Positions 27,703 through 35,449 are shown, counted from the stretch's first letter. The stretch is DNA of 64,000 bases from Pseudomonas fluorescens (GCF_002022275.1 NZ_MSDF01000031.1:1-64000); one strand, 5' to 3'. Numbers and translations are program-made. The notes: generated by a model from the sequence alone, not told the origin.

Positions 27703-27853
27703 GTTGATTCGGTTTCTTCAGTTGGATAGCCAACCATTCATGTCCCGATCCCGCGCTTGATCCGGCCCGATCCCGTGCGCCACAAATCTGTCATCCGTTC
27801 ATCCTCTGTTCACACACAACAGACAAGTCCGGCCTACCGGACGAGGAGGGGCG

Positions 27854-28672
27854 GTGAGCGCAAGACCCTTTATTCATTTTTCAGGCGTGCGAAAAAGCTT
27901 CAAAGTCGAGGGCCGCCAATTTGTGGCCGTGCGCGATGTGTCGCTGGACGTTCAGCGCGGCGAAATCATTACCCTGGTCGGCCCGTCGGGCTGCGGCAAG
28001 TCCACCTTGCTCAACATGACCGCCGGGCTGTTCGGCCCCACTGAAGGCCAGGTGCATTACGACGGCGCCGAAGTCAAAGGCGTGAATACACGGGTCGGCT
28101 ACATGACCCAGGCCGACCACCTGCTGCCCTGGCGCACGGTGGCCGGCAATATCGCGGTGCCGTTGCAGATTCGCCGCATGCCCAAGGCCCAGGTTGAGGC
28201 GCGGGTTGAAGAGCTGATGGCCCTGGTGGGCCTCACCGGTTTCGGCGAAAGCTACCCCAACCAGCTTTCCGGCGGCATGCGCAAACGCGCGGCCATGGCG
28301 CGTTTGATGGCCAGCGACCCGGAAACCCTGCTGATGGACGAACCCTTCGGCGCCCTCGATGCGCAAATGCGCCTGACCCTGCAGACCGAACTGCTGCGCC
28401 TGTGCCGCAAACTCAACAAAACCGTGCTGTTCGTCACTCACGACGTCGATGAAGCCATCGCACTGGCTGACCGTTGCGTGGTATTCGCCGGCCGCCCCGG
28501 CACCATCGACCACATCATCGATATCCCGCTGACCGGTGAACGCAACCTGGTGCAAATGCGCTCCGACCCACGCTACGTGGAGCTCTGCGCCGAACTGTGG
28601 AAACGCTTGGCGCCTGACGTCGCAGGCGCGGCCGATCCCGCTTCATTGGCTCACTCGCTGGAGGTCGTATGA
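27854..28672 (+). CDS. ABC transporter ATP-binding protein (SsuB/TauB type)
   Basis: 272 residues from GTG 27854, preceded by GAGGAGGGGCG. Walker A GPSGCGKST, Q-loop TQADHLLPWRT, signature LSGGMRKRAAMARLM, Walker B LLMDEPFGALD and the switch His in VTHDVDE are all intact. It belongs to the nitrate/sulfonate/taurine importer class. First gene of a five-gene operon (ATPase, permease, binding protein, PhzF-like, RidA-like); its stop overlaps the permease start. Confidence 0.93.
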   Translation: MSARPFIHFSGVRKSFKVEGRQFVAVRDVSLDVQRGEIITLVGPSGCGKSTLLNMTAGLFGPTEGQVHYDGAEVKGVNTRVGYMTQADHLLPWRTVAGNIAVPLQIRRMPKAQVEARVEELMALVGLTGFGESYPNQLSGGMRKRAAMARLMASDPETLLMDEPFGALDAQMRLTLQTELLRLCRKLNKTVLFVTHDVDEAIALADRCVVFAGRPGTIDHIIDIPLTGERNLVQMRSDPRYVELCAELWKRLAPDVAGAADPASLAHSLEVV

Positions 28673-29433
28673 TCCAGGTTTATCGCTTGCTGTTTCTGGT
28701 GTTCCTGATGCTGTTGTGGGAAGGCATCTCCCGCTGGTTTGGTGTTGAATTCTTCATCAGCCGGCCCTCGGCCGTGGCGCAAAGCCTGTGGAAAATCCTG
28801 CTCAACGGGGTATTTTTCTACCATGCCGGCATCACCACGCTGGAAGCCGTGCTGGGCTTTTTCTTCGGCTCCCTGGCGGGCTTGATCGCAGGGTTGGTGC
28901 TGGGCCGCGCCAAGTTGCTCGCCGACATTCTCGACCCGTTTTTGACCGCGTTCTACAGCCTGCCGAAGGTCGCGCTGGCGCCGCTGTTCATCCTCTGGTT
29001 TGGCATCGGCTTGCCGATGAAAGTCATCCTTACCGCCGCGGTGGTGTTTTTCCTGGTGTTCCTCAATACCTACAGCGGCGTGCGCAACGTGTCCCGCGAG
29101 CAACTGACCATCCTGCGCCTGATGGGCGCCAAGGAACGCGACCTGCTGACCATGGTGGTGATCCCGTCGGCGTTTACCTGGGTGTTTACCGGCCTGCGTT
29201 TGTCGGTGCCCTATGCGCTGATCGGCGCGCTGGTGGGGGAAATTATCGCCGCCAACCGTGGCCTGGGTTATCTGCTGTCGGACGCGGCCTCGCAGTTCGA
29301 CACCGCCGGGGTATTTGCTGCGCTGGTGGGGATTATTGCCTTGGCGCTGATTCTGAACACGGCGGTCAAGCTGGCCGAGCGCAAGTTGATGCCGTGGAAA
29401 GCCAACGAAGCTGAACGTGAAGTCGCGGTTTAA
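28669..29433 (+). CDS. ABC transporter permease (SsuC/TauC type)
   Basis: 254 residues with about six membrane segments. The permease EAA-type loop is seen in VSREQLTILRLMGAKERDLL. ATG 28669 overlaps the ATPase stop (ATGA), showing translational coupling. With the neighbouring ATPase and binding protein it forms a complete importer. Confidence 0.92.
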   Translation: MIQVYRLLFLVFLMLLWEGISRWFGVEFFISRPSAVAQSLWKILLNGVFFYHAGITTLEAVLGFFFGSLAGLIAGLVLGRAKLLADILDPFLTAFYSLPKVALAPLFILWFGIGLPMKVILTAAVVFFLVFLNTYSGVRNVSREQLTILRLMGAKERDLLTMVVIPSAFTWVFTGLRLSVPYALIGALVGEIIAANRGLGYLLSDAASQFDTAGVFAALVGIIALALILNTAVKLAERKLMPWKANEAEREVAV

Positions 29434-29457
29434 CCCTACCTGTTGTGGAGCTCTATC

Positions 29458-30498
29458 ATGCTTAAGCGTCTCGTGATTGCCAGCCTGTTGTGCGTGTCCG
29501 TTTTACCCGCCGCACAGGCTCAGGATTTGACCAAAGTTACCCTCGCGTTCCCCAGCGAAGGCTTCTTGTACGTGCCGATTTATGTCGCGCAGAAGCAGGG
29601 CTACTTCGCCGAAGAAGGCCTGAATGTCGACGTCATCGTGTTTCAAAAAGGCGGCTCCGCGGCACTGACCGCGGTACTCGGCCGCGACGCCGATGCCTAT
29701 GTCGGCCTGCCCGCCGTGGCGGTGCGTGCGCGCACCAAGGGCCAGAACGTGCAAGCCTTCGCCGCCGTGCAAACCCAGTTCGGCAGCACCGTGGTGATTG
29801 ACGGCGAGTCGGCGCGTAAAGCCGGCGTGACGGCCACCTCGCCCTTGGCGGCCCGTGCACAAGCCCTTAAAGGTTTGAAAATCGGCGTGACCGGCCCCGG
29901 CAGCACCACCGATATGCTGGTGCGTTACCTCGCCAAGGACGCCGGTTTAAACCCCGACAAAGACTTCACCATCATGCCGGTCGGCGGTGCGCCGAACATG
30001 CTCGCGGCGTTTTCCCAGGGCAGCATCAACGGCTTCTCGCTGTCACCGCCGACCATCACCACCGCAGAAAAGCAGGGCGGTTTTGTGCTGATGGACCTGG
30101 CCAAGGGCGAGTACAAACCGTTGGATGGCTTCCTCTTTACCGCGATGATTGCCCGCGAAGACTGGCTGAGCAGCAACAAGGCGACGGCCGAGAAACTGGT
30201 GCGCGCTTTGTGGAAGGCCGAACACTTGATCGCGGCTGATCCGCAGAAAGCCCGTGAGTCGGTGCGCCCTTACTTTGCGCACACCGACGAGGCCATTTTT
30301 GATGCGGCCTGGACCGCTTCACTGCCGTCCTACCCGGCAACGCCGCGTATCGAAAAAGACGGCATCGAGAAGAACATCAGCTTCATGAACGCCGTCGAGA
30401 ACGACCCTGTGTCACTCGACCCGCAGCAGGTTTACACCAACTCCATCGTCGACGCCGTGGCGCCGACTGTTTCCACCCTCAAGGGAGAGGCGAAATGA
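29458..30498 (+). CDS. ABC transporter substrate-binding protein (NMT1/SsuA type)
   Basis: 346 residues with a signal peptide (MLKRLVIASLLCVSVLPAAQ, cleavage at AQA-QD). The mature protein has the NMT1/THI5-like pattern VTLAFPSEGFLYVPIYVAQK, GYFAEEGLNVDVIVFQKGGS, and LKGLKIGVTGPGSTTDMLVR. Such proteins bind sulfonates, pyrimidine precursors, aromatic acids and similar molecules. ATG 29458 follows GTGGAGCTCTATC. The stop overlaps the PhzF-like gene start. The ligand is unknown; the enzymes that follow suggest a compound needing isomerisation and enamine/imine hydrolysis. Confidence 0.92.
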   Translation: MLKRLVIASLLCVSVLPAAQAQDLTKVTLAFPSEGFLYVPIYVAQKQGYFAEEGLNVDVIVFQKGGSAALTAVLGRDADAYVGLPAVAVRARTKGQNVQAFAAVQTQFGSTVVIDGESARKAGVTATSPLAARAQALKGLKIGVTGPGSTTDMLVRYLAKDAGLNPDKDFTIMPVGGAPNMLAAFSQGSINGFSLSPPTITTAEKQGGFVLMDLAKGEYKPLDGFLFTAMIAREDWLSSNKATAEKLVRALWKAEHLIAADPQKARESVRPYFAHTDEAIFDAAWTASLPSYPATPRIEKDGIEKNISFMNAVENDPVSLDPQQVYTNSIVDAVAPTVSTLKGEAK

Positions 30499-31379
30499 CG
30501 CCCGAGGTTCACCTGGTCAATGTATTTCCCGCCACCTCCCGTGGCGGCAACCCGGCGCCAACCGTGGCCGTGGCAGACGGCATGAACGCCGCCGATATGC
30601 AGCAGGTCGCCCGCGATTACGGGCATGAATGCGGCTTTGTTTTTGCCGCACCGGCCGGCAGCGAGTTTGATTTTGCCCTGCGTTTTTGGGTGCCCAACCA
30701 TGAGATGGAAATGTGCGGCCACGCCACGGTTGGCGCGGTGTGGCTGCTCGACCAACTGGGCATGTTGCACAAGGATCGCCTGGCGCTGTGGACCCAAAGC
30801 GGTCGTGTTGATGCGCGAGTGACTGACGCGGGTACGCCGCAGATTCAGGTGGAGATCAGCCAGCCCAAAGGCCAGGTTGAAACCCTGAGCGATCCTGAGG
30901 TGGAAGCCGAGATTCTTTCGGTGCTGGGCATCACCTCCAATGAGCTGGCGCCGCTGCCGATTCAGAATGCGTGCACCAGCCGCGTCAAAACCCTGATAGC
31001 GCTGAAAAGCGTGGCGGTGCTCGACGGCCTCAAGCCGGACTATCGCCGCATGGAACAACTGTGTGAGCGCATTGGCTCGACCGGTTTGTACCCCTACGCG
31101 CCGTCCGACCTTGAAGGCCGCCAGTTCGATGCGCGGCAATTTCCCAAATCCTCGGGCTACCCCGAAGACGCCGCCACCGGTATTGCGGCGGCAGCGTTGG
31201 CTTTCGGCCTGCTGGAAAACGGTCTGGTGACGGCCGATGAGCGCCCGGTGCATATCCGTCAGGGGCGCGCCATGGGCCGGCCTTCGCAGATATCCCTGCG
31301 CTTTCGTCACGACGAGGCCGGGCAGCTGCAGGGCTGCTGGCTGGGCGGGCATGTGGAATTTGGCGAGGCGCAGTCATGA
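30495..31379 (+). CDS. PhzF-family isomerase
   Basis: 294 residues. PhzF folds contain two diaminopimelate-epimerase-like halves: NVFPATSRGGNPAPTVAVAD at the start, catalytic Glu45 in YGHECGFVF, MEMCGHATVGA, and the second-half motif GYPEDAATGIAAAALAFGL. Known members isomerise or epimerise small cyclic acids. ATG 30495 overlaps the binding-protein stop (ATGA) and the gene's own stop overlaps the RidA-like start, so it belongs to the transporter operon. No phenazine genes are nearby, so a catabolic role is more likely. Confidence 0.9.
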   Translation: MTPEVHLVNVFPATSRGGNPAPTVAVADGMNAADMQQVARDYGHECGFVFAAPAGSEFDFALRFWVPNHEMEMCGHATVGAVWLLDQLGMLHKDRLALWTQSGRVDARVTDAGTPQIQVEISQPKGQVETLSDPEVEAEILSVLGITSNELAPLPIQNACTSRVKTLIALKSVAVLDGLKPDYRRMEQLCERIGSTGLYPYAPSDLEGRQFDARQFPKSSGYPEDAATGIAAAALAFGLLENGLVTADERPVHIRQGRAMGRPSQISLRFRHDEAGQLQGCWLGGHVEFGEAQS

Positions 31380-31834
31380 GCATTCACGAAACAATCAGCG
31401 CCTTGGGGCTGACCTTGCCCGAGACGCCGAGCCCCAAGGGTGACTATGTGCCGGTGACGATTCACGGCAGCGTGGCGTACGTGAGTGGCCAGGTGTGCCG
31501 GGTGGGCGAGGGCGTGATCAGCGGCCCGGTAACCGACCAGACCCCGGAGCAATTGGTTTTACAGGCCGGGCAAACCTGTGCGCTGCGCGCCTTGAGTGTG
31601 CTGGACCATGCGGTTGGTCTGGAAAATATCGAGCGCATTCTGTTCCTGCGCGGGTTTGTGTATGGCGGGGAGGGTTTTCAGGGCTTTTCCAGAGTGGTCG
31701 ATGGCGCGTCGCAAGTTTTCATCGACGTGTTTGGTGAGCACGGCCGGCATGCGCGCTCGGCTGTTGGGGTCGCGGGCTTGCCAGGCGGCGGCCTGTTGGA
31801 GCTTGAGGTCACTGCCGTTATCAAATCAAAGTAA
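31376..31834 (+). CDS. RidA/YjgF-superfamily protein
   Basis: 152 residues, somewhat longer than classic RidA (about 128). Family features: YVPVTIHGSVAYVSGQV, TCALRALSVLDHAVGLENIE and the closing GLPGGGLLELEVTAVI. RidA proteins hydrolyse reactive enamine/imine intermediates; this divergent subgroup has unknown substrates. ATG 31376 overlaps the PhzF-like stop. Last gene of the operon; pairing with PhzF and an importer suggests removal of imines formed during breakdown of the imported compound. Confidence 0.9.
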   Translation: MSIHETISALGLTLPETPSPKGDYVPVTIHGSVAYVSGQVCRVGEGVISGPVTDQTPEQLVLQAGQTCALRALSVLDHAVGLENIERILFLRGFVYGGEGFQGFSRVVDGASQVFIDVFGEHGRHARSAVGVAGLPGGGLLELEVTAVIKSK

Positions 31835-31906
31835 TGACAATTCGGCATCAGCCCCCGTGAACGCGTAAAATGCCGGCCTTTTACGCGAATCACGCAAAGG
31901 TGCCCC

Positions 31907-32527
31907 TTGAGCGCAGGCAAAGCTGTCGGATTGTTAGTACTCACCTCCCTGCTGGCGGCGTGCGGCACTTCGCCGCCACGCACGCCAAACGACATCTGCG
32001 GCATCTTCCGTGAAAAAGACGACTGGTACGACGCCGCCAAGGTCACGCAAAAGCGCTGGGGCGTGCCGATCCAGGTGCCGTTCGCGATCATGTACCAGGA
32101 ATCAGGCTTTCGTCAGAACGCCTTGACCCCGCGCAAATACCTGTTGTGGATCATCCCCTGGGGCCGCGTCTCCACCGCCGCCGGCTACGCCCAGGCCAAG
32201 GATGAAGTGTGGAAGGACTACCAGAAAAGCACCGGCCGCACCGGCGCCAGCCGCCAGGACTTCGACGACGCTATCGACTTTGTGGGCTGGTACATGGACA
32301 AGACCTACACCATCAACGGCGTCTACAAATACGACGCCTATGGCCAATACCTGAACTACCACGAAGGCTGGGGCGGCTACCGCCAGCGCACCTATGCCGC
32401 CAAAACCTGGCTGCCGCCGGTGGCCAGCAAAGTGCAGGCGCGTTCGCAGATGTATGCGGCGCAATATGCAGGGTGCAAGGATGATTTGGGGCGTGGGTTC
32501 TGGAGCCGGTTCTGGCATTGGCTCTAG
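31907..32527 (+). CDS. Lipoprotein with lysozyme-like (SLT) fold
   Basis: 206 residues from TTG 31907, preceded by CAAAGGTGCCCC. Lipobox LAAC with Cys19. The catalytic-type glutamate lies in FAIMYQESGFRQNA, as in soluble lytic transglycosylases; further SLT-like elements are GYAQAKDEVWKDYQ and YLNYHEGWGGYRQRTY. Likely an outer-membrane-anchored murein transglycosylase-like protein. Start confidence is moderate because of the rare TTG codon, but a later start would remove the signal. Confidence 0.82.
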   Translation: MSAGKAVGLLVLTSLLAACGTSPPRTPNDICGIFREKDDWYDAAKVTQKRWGVPIQVPFAIMYQESGFRQNALTPRKYLLWIIPWGRVSTAAGYAQAKDEVWKDYQKSTGRTGASRQDFDDAIDFVGWYMDKTYTINGVYKYDAYGQYLNYHEGWGGYRQRTYAAKTWLPPVASKVQARSQMYAAQYAGCKDDLGRGFWSRFWHWL

Positions 32528-32567
32528 GGTTTTGCACGCCCTCTGTGGTGATCCGAATTCTGTTGCT

Positions 32568-32766
32568 GAGCAGGCTTCTGTGGCAAACGAGCTTCTTTGG
32601 TGAGTGGGCTTGTGTGGCGAGCGGGCTTGCCCGCGTTGGGCTGCGCAGCAGCCCCAAAACCAGCCACAGAGGAATACCTGATACACCGCATTCCTCATTG
32701 ACTGGGGCCGCTTCGCAGCCCAACGCGGGCAAGCCCGCTCGCCACAGAAGCCCGCTTGCCACAAGG
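32568..32766. repeat. Composite REP region
   Basis: Inner palindrome 32613-32746 with arms TGTGGCGAGCGGGCTTGCCC and complement plus GTTGGGCTGCG / CGCAGCCCAAC; outer degenerate arms (CTTCTGTGGCAAACGAGC before, GAAGCCCGCTTGCCACAAG after) suggest nested or stepwise REP insertion. Confidence 0.75.
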
Positions 32767-32777
32767 GGGAGTGTGAT

Positions 32778-33026
32778 TTAAGTAGGTGGGTGCAGACACT
32801 CCAACGACCGATCAACCATCACACTGGCCATGTCCACCAGGTGCAATACCGAGATCACCAAGGTGCGTGAATCACCGTTCAGTTGATCGCAGGCCGTCTG
32901 CGCCGCGACGGCGGCACAGCGCAACACGCTGCTGGCGTGGGCCAGGGCGTCTTCGAAGCTTAAGTCTTCTGTGGTGGTGAAAAACGGAGGTTCTGAAGCG
33001 GGTGGTGCGGGGACGAGTTTGTCCAT
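32778..33026 (-). CDS. DUF6124-like small protein
   Basis: 82 residues. The pattern EDLSFEDALAHASSVLRCAA, then LVISVLHLVDMASVMVDRSL fits the small all-helical DUF6124 (formerly grouped with DUF3077) proteins that are common and multicopy in Pseudomonas and have no known function. ATG 33026 is preceded by TTGATTAGGAGTTGAACC; this Shine-Dalgarno is part of a sequence that can be sequestered by the leader. No signal peptide or membrane segment. Family assignment by pattern recall. Confidence 0.75.
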   Translation of the reverse strand: MDKLVPAPPASEPPFFTTTEDLSFEDALAHASSVLRCAAVAAQTACDQLNGDSRTLVISVLHLVDMASVMVDRSLECLHPPT

Positions 33027-33029
33027 GGT

Positions 33030-33253
33030 TCAACTCCTAATCAACTGTTAGAGAGCCGACACCATCGCTACTAAACGGGGTGGCGACCGTACACAGGTTA
33101 GTAGACCGGTGATTAGGACCCGGCGCACCCGAAGGTGCCCTGCGCACGGCCACCATAACGCAGGGCCGAAAAAAAGCGCCTTGCAGAAGGGGGCGCTTGG
33201 CGCCTAATCACATCGTGGGCTACTAAACCCGGTCACTGAATGGGCAGTGACCG
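33030..33253 (-). ncRNA. Switch-like leader RNA of the DUF6124 gene
   Basis: Minus-strand RNA. A 5' hairpin CGGTCACTG / CAGTGACCG (33230-33253) precedes block A: GGTTTAGTAG (33220-33229) and GTGATTAGG (33203-33211). The central strand is CCTAATCAC (33109-33117) and CTACTAACC (33096-33104), complementary to A in nested order. A second copy of the blocks, GTTTAGTAG (33068-33076) and TGATTAGG (33036-33043), is complementary to the same central strand, again nested, and TGATTAGG contains the Shine-Dalgarno. The two pairings exclude each other. Inside state A lie a terminator hairpin (33169-33198), a GCCCTGCG/CGCAGGGC stem and a GCACC-UUCG-GGUGC hairpin (33125-33138). Confidence 0.6.
33169..33198 (-). 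terminator. Intrinsic terminator inside the DUF6124 leader
   Basis: Minus-strand stem AAGCGCC / GGCGCTT (33174-33198) followed by a seven-T run. It could end a short RNA or act as an attenuator before the coding region. Confidence 0.65.
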
Positions 33254-33416
33254 ACGCAGACTAGCCATGGAAAATAAGCGGCGCAAGCGGTTGGGATTCT
33301 CTCGGAAACGTCCTTCAAGTTAAAGGGAAATGTCGCCAACCAGACTCTTCCTACACTTGCCAAACCCACCCGATTCTGGGAAAACCCCAGCCTTTGCGCT
33401 TACAACGAGAGCCACC

Positions 33417-33761
33417 ATGAGCAGCGACGAACTCCAGATCACCGACATCCGCGTGGGCGACGGCAAAGCCGTGGTCAAGGGCGCGCTGATCACCACCCAA
33501 TACACCGGCACCCTGGAAGACGGCACGGTGTTCGATTCGTCCTGGGAACGTGGCAAGCCGTTCCAGTGCGTGATCGGCACCGGGCGCGTGATCAAGGGCT
33601 GGGACCAGGGCTTGATGGGCATGCAGGTGGGCGGCGTGCGCACGCTTTTTGTACCGGCGCATTTGGCGTATGGCGAGCGGTCGATGGGCGCGCATATCAC
33701 GCCCAACAGCCCCTTGCGTTTTGAGATTGAATTGTTGGAAGTACTGACGCGCGATGATTGA
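33417..33761 (+). CDS. FKBP-type peptidyl-prolyl cis-trans isomerase
   Basis: 114 residues, a single FKBP domain. Hallmarks: TTQYTGTLEDGTVFDSSWER, FQCVIGTGRVIKGWDQGLMG, VGGVRTLFVPAHLAYGER and LRFEIELLEV. No signal peptide, so cytoplasmic. It catalyses proline isomerisation in folding. ATG 33417 is preceded by ACGAGAGCCACC. Downstream DUF1851 gene is 23 bp away and may be cotranscribed. Confidence 0.92.
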   Translation: MSSDELQITDIRVGDGKAVVKGALITTQYTGTLEDGTVFDSSWERGKPFQCVIGTGRVIKGWDQGLMGMQVGGVRTLFVPAHLAYGERSMGAHITPNSPLRFEIELLEVLTRDD

Positions 33762-33784
33762 GATTTTTGACGCAAGGAGGCTGC

Positions 33785-34222
33785 ATGAACATGATTCAAG
33801 CGATACGCGACAGTTGGGGCTGGGTCGGTATTGATCCCGTTGAAGTCGTGGGCTCTACGGCATTTGGCAATTTGATGATCAAGGATGAACAGGGGCGTTA
33901 TTGGCGGCTGTGCCCTGAGGGGCTTACATGCGAAGTGATTGCCCAAACGCGTGAAGCCCTGGATGAGTTGTCCAGAGACCAGGCATTTTTGCATGACTGG
34001 TACCTGCAACCGATGGTGGAGCAGGCAGAGGAAGGGCTCGGGCCATTGTTGCCGGGGCAGGTCTACCATTTGGTCATTTCGCCGGTGCTGGGTGGCGAGT
34101 ACGCCATCGGCAATGTGCGTCGGATTGATCATGTCGAGCAGGTCAGGTTTACCGGTGATCTGGCGCAGGAGATCAAGGATTTGCCCGACGGCGCGCGCGT
34201 GAAAATCAGTATTGTCGACTAG
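33785..34222 (+). CDS. DUF1851 (T6SS Tdi1-type immunity-like) protein
   Basis: 145 residues. Pattern MIQAIRDSWGWVGIDPVEVV, FGNLMIKDEQGRYWRLCPE, LHDWYLQPMV and LGGEYAIGNVRRIDHVEQV fits the GAD-like/DUF1851 family, which includes Tdi1, the immunity protein for a type VI DNase effector. ATG 33785 follows CAAGGAGGCTGC. No effector gene is adjacent (the neighbour is FKBP), so it may be an orphan immunity gene or have a housekeeping role. Confidence 0.8.
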   Translation: MNMIQAIRDSWGWVGIDPVEVVGSTAFGNLMIKDEQGRYWRLCPEGLTCEVIAQTREALDELSRDQAFLHDWYLQPMVEQAEEGLGPLLPGQVYHLVISPVLGGEYAIGNVRRIDHVEQVRFTGDLAQEIKDLPDGARVKISIVD

Positions 34223-34235
34223 TCGTTCGATTCCC

Positions 34236-34325
34236 CTGTGGGAGCGGGCTTGCTCGCGAAGGCGGTGTGTCAGTTACACATATTTCAACTGATCCACCGT
34301 CTTCGCGAGCAAGCCCGCTCCCACA
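34236..34325. repeat. REP palindrome (GGGCTTGCTCGCG type)
   Basis: Arms CTGTGGGAGCGGGCTTGCTC and complement GCGAGCAAGCCCGCTCCCACA. Confidence 0.9.
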
Positions 34326-34390
34326 TTGGGTCTGCGACGACTTCAATAAATGAGTGTCTGAACATTCCCTGAAGAATCTTCCTAATCCTT

Positions 34391-34418
34391 GCGAGTAAAT
34401 TTCCTACGGTTTACTCGC
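34391..34418. promoter_or_regulatory. 9-bp perfect palindrome upstream of mgtC leader
   Basis: GCGAGTAAA / TTTACTCGC with a 10-bp centre. No T-run follows on either strand, so an operator is more likely than a terminator. Confidence 0.4.
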
Positions 34419-34732
34419 CTGTCATCGGCGCGTAAACTCCGCGCGTTTTCATCAATAGCGGAGACCCTCAGTGGGTACTTGTTCGAGTGACAGTTGTCGG
34501 CCGGTTTCAGTAATCGGCACCTACTTGGCAAGGTAACGCGCATTCTTCCGATGCCGTTGTCTCGCCTCAAAAAGCGAGAAGCGGCATCCCGGCAGCGGCC
34601 AGTCCTGGCACCTGCCCGAATCCCTCTCATCGACGCTGACAGGCACCTGGATTGTTCCGGGCTGCCATGGACACGCCTGCCTGACGGTTCTCCACTGTAA
34701 TCAGCGCTCTGCTGCATTCAAGGAGATTTCCC
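34419..34732 (+). promoter_or_regulatory. Long structured region upstream of mgtC
   Basis: About 310 bp without a convincing gene. It contains a strong two-part hairpin (GATGCCG...TCTCGC / GCGAGA...CGGCATC, 34550-34588) and three direct copies of GGCACCT (34516, 34607, 34642). Enterobacterial mgtC is controlled by a leader sensing ATP and Mg2+/proline charging, so a leader RNA is plausible here, but I do not recognise the structure. Confidence 0.4.
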
Positions 34733-35449
34733 ATGCAAGCAATAGACAACATCAACCTCAATTCCCTGGTCGATACCGTGGTCAGCCTCACGGCGGCGTT
34801 TGTTCTCGGTGGCTTGATCGGCTTCGAACGCCAATACCGCCAGCGTACGGCGGGTTTGCGTACCAACGTGCTGGTGGCGGTGGGCGCGGCGATTTTTGTC
34901 GACATGGCCAACCGTCTTGGCGGCGCCGAAGGCGCGGTGCGGGTAGTCGCGTATGTGGTCTCCGGCATCGGCTTTTTGGGGGCCGGCGTGATCATGCGTG
35001 AAGAAGGCAATGTGCGCGGGCTCAACACGGCGGCCACCCTCTGGGCCTCGGCGGCGGTGGGGGCCTGCGCCGGCGCTGACCTGATCCTCGAAGCGCTGCT
35101 GGGTACGCTGTTTGTGCTGGCGGCCAACACGTTGCTGCGCCCGATCGTCAATAACATCAACCGCCAGCCGTTGGACGTGGTGTCGGCGGAGGTGACCAAC
35201 ATTCTGTACGTGATTGCGCGGCGTACTCAGCAACAGGCGGTCATGGTGCTGCTCGAAGCCGAATTGGCGCGCTGCAACTACCCGGCAAGTGACGTAGACG
35301 TACGGCCGTTCGGCAGCGAAGAGGTGGAAATCGAGGCGACCCTGGCCGCGACGTCGGTGGACGGCGATGAGCTGGATGCGCTGGTGGCGCGTATTTCCAC
35401 TTCTACGCTGGTAGTACAGGCCTTCTGGAGCCCGAGTACGACGGACTAG
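34733..35449 (+). CDS. mgtC: MgtC/SapB-family inner-membrane protein
   Basis: 238 residues. N-terminal membrane half with the MgtC signature (FVLGGLIGFERQYRQRTAGL, GAAIFVDMANRLGG, SGIGFLGAGVIM, VRGLNTAATLWASAAVGA) and a soluble C-terminal ACT-like domain (from about 145). MgtC supports survival under magnesium limitation and inhibits the F1Fo ATP synthase in Salmonella. ATG 34733 is preceded by AAGGAGATTTCCC. Monocistronic with a long leader. Confidence 0.9.
   Translation: MQAIDNINLNSLVDTVVSLTAAFVLGGLIGFERQYRQRTAGLRTNVLVAVGAAIFVDMANRLGGAEGAVRVVAYVVSGIGFLGAGVIMREEGNVRGLNTAATLWASAAVGACAGADLILEALLGTLFVLAANTLLRPIVNNINRQPLDVVSAEVTNILYVIARRTQQQAVMVLLEAELARCNYPASDVDVRPFGSEEVEIEATLAATSVDGDELDALVARISTSTLVVQAFWSPSTTD

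Larger units (their letters stand above)
27379..27725 (+). repeat. Tandem duplication of the AraC 3' end plus REP
   Basis: Copy 1 (27379-27559) begins with the codons for LGISPDEWRRS and stop, then a REP, then CGGTTTCTTCAGTTGGA. Copy 2 (27577-27725) repeats the same order: codons for LGMSPDEWRRS and stop, a REP, then CGGTTTCTTCAGTTGGA. The copies differ at several bases, so the event is not recent. Confidence 0.8.
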
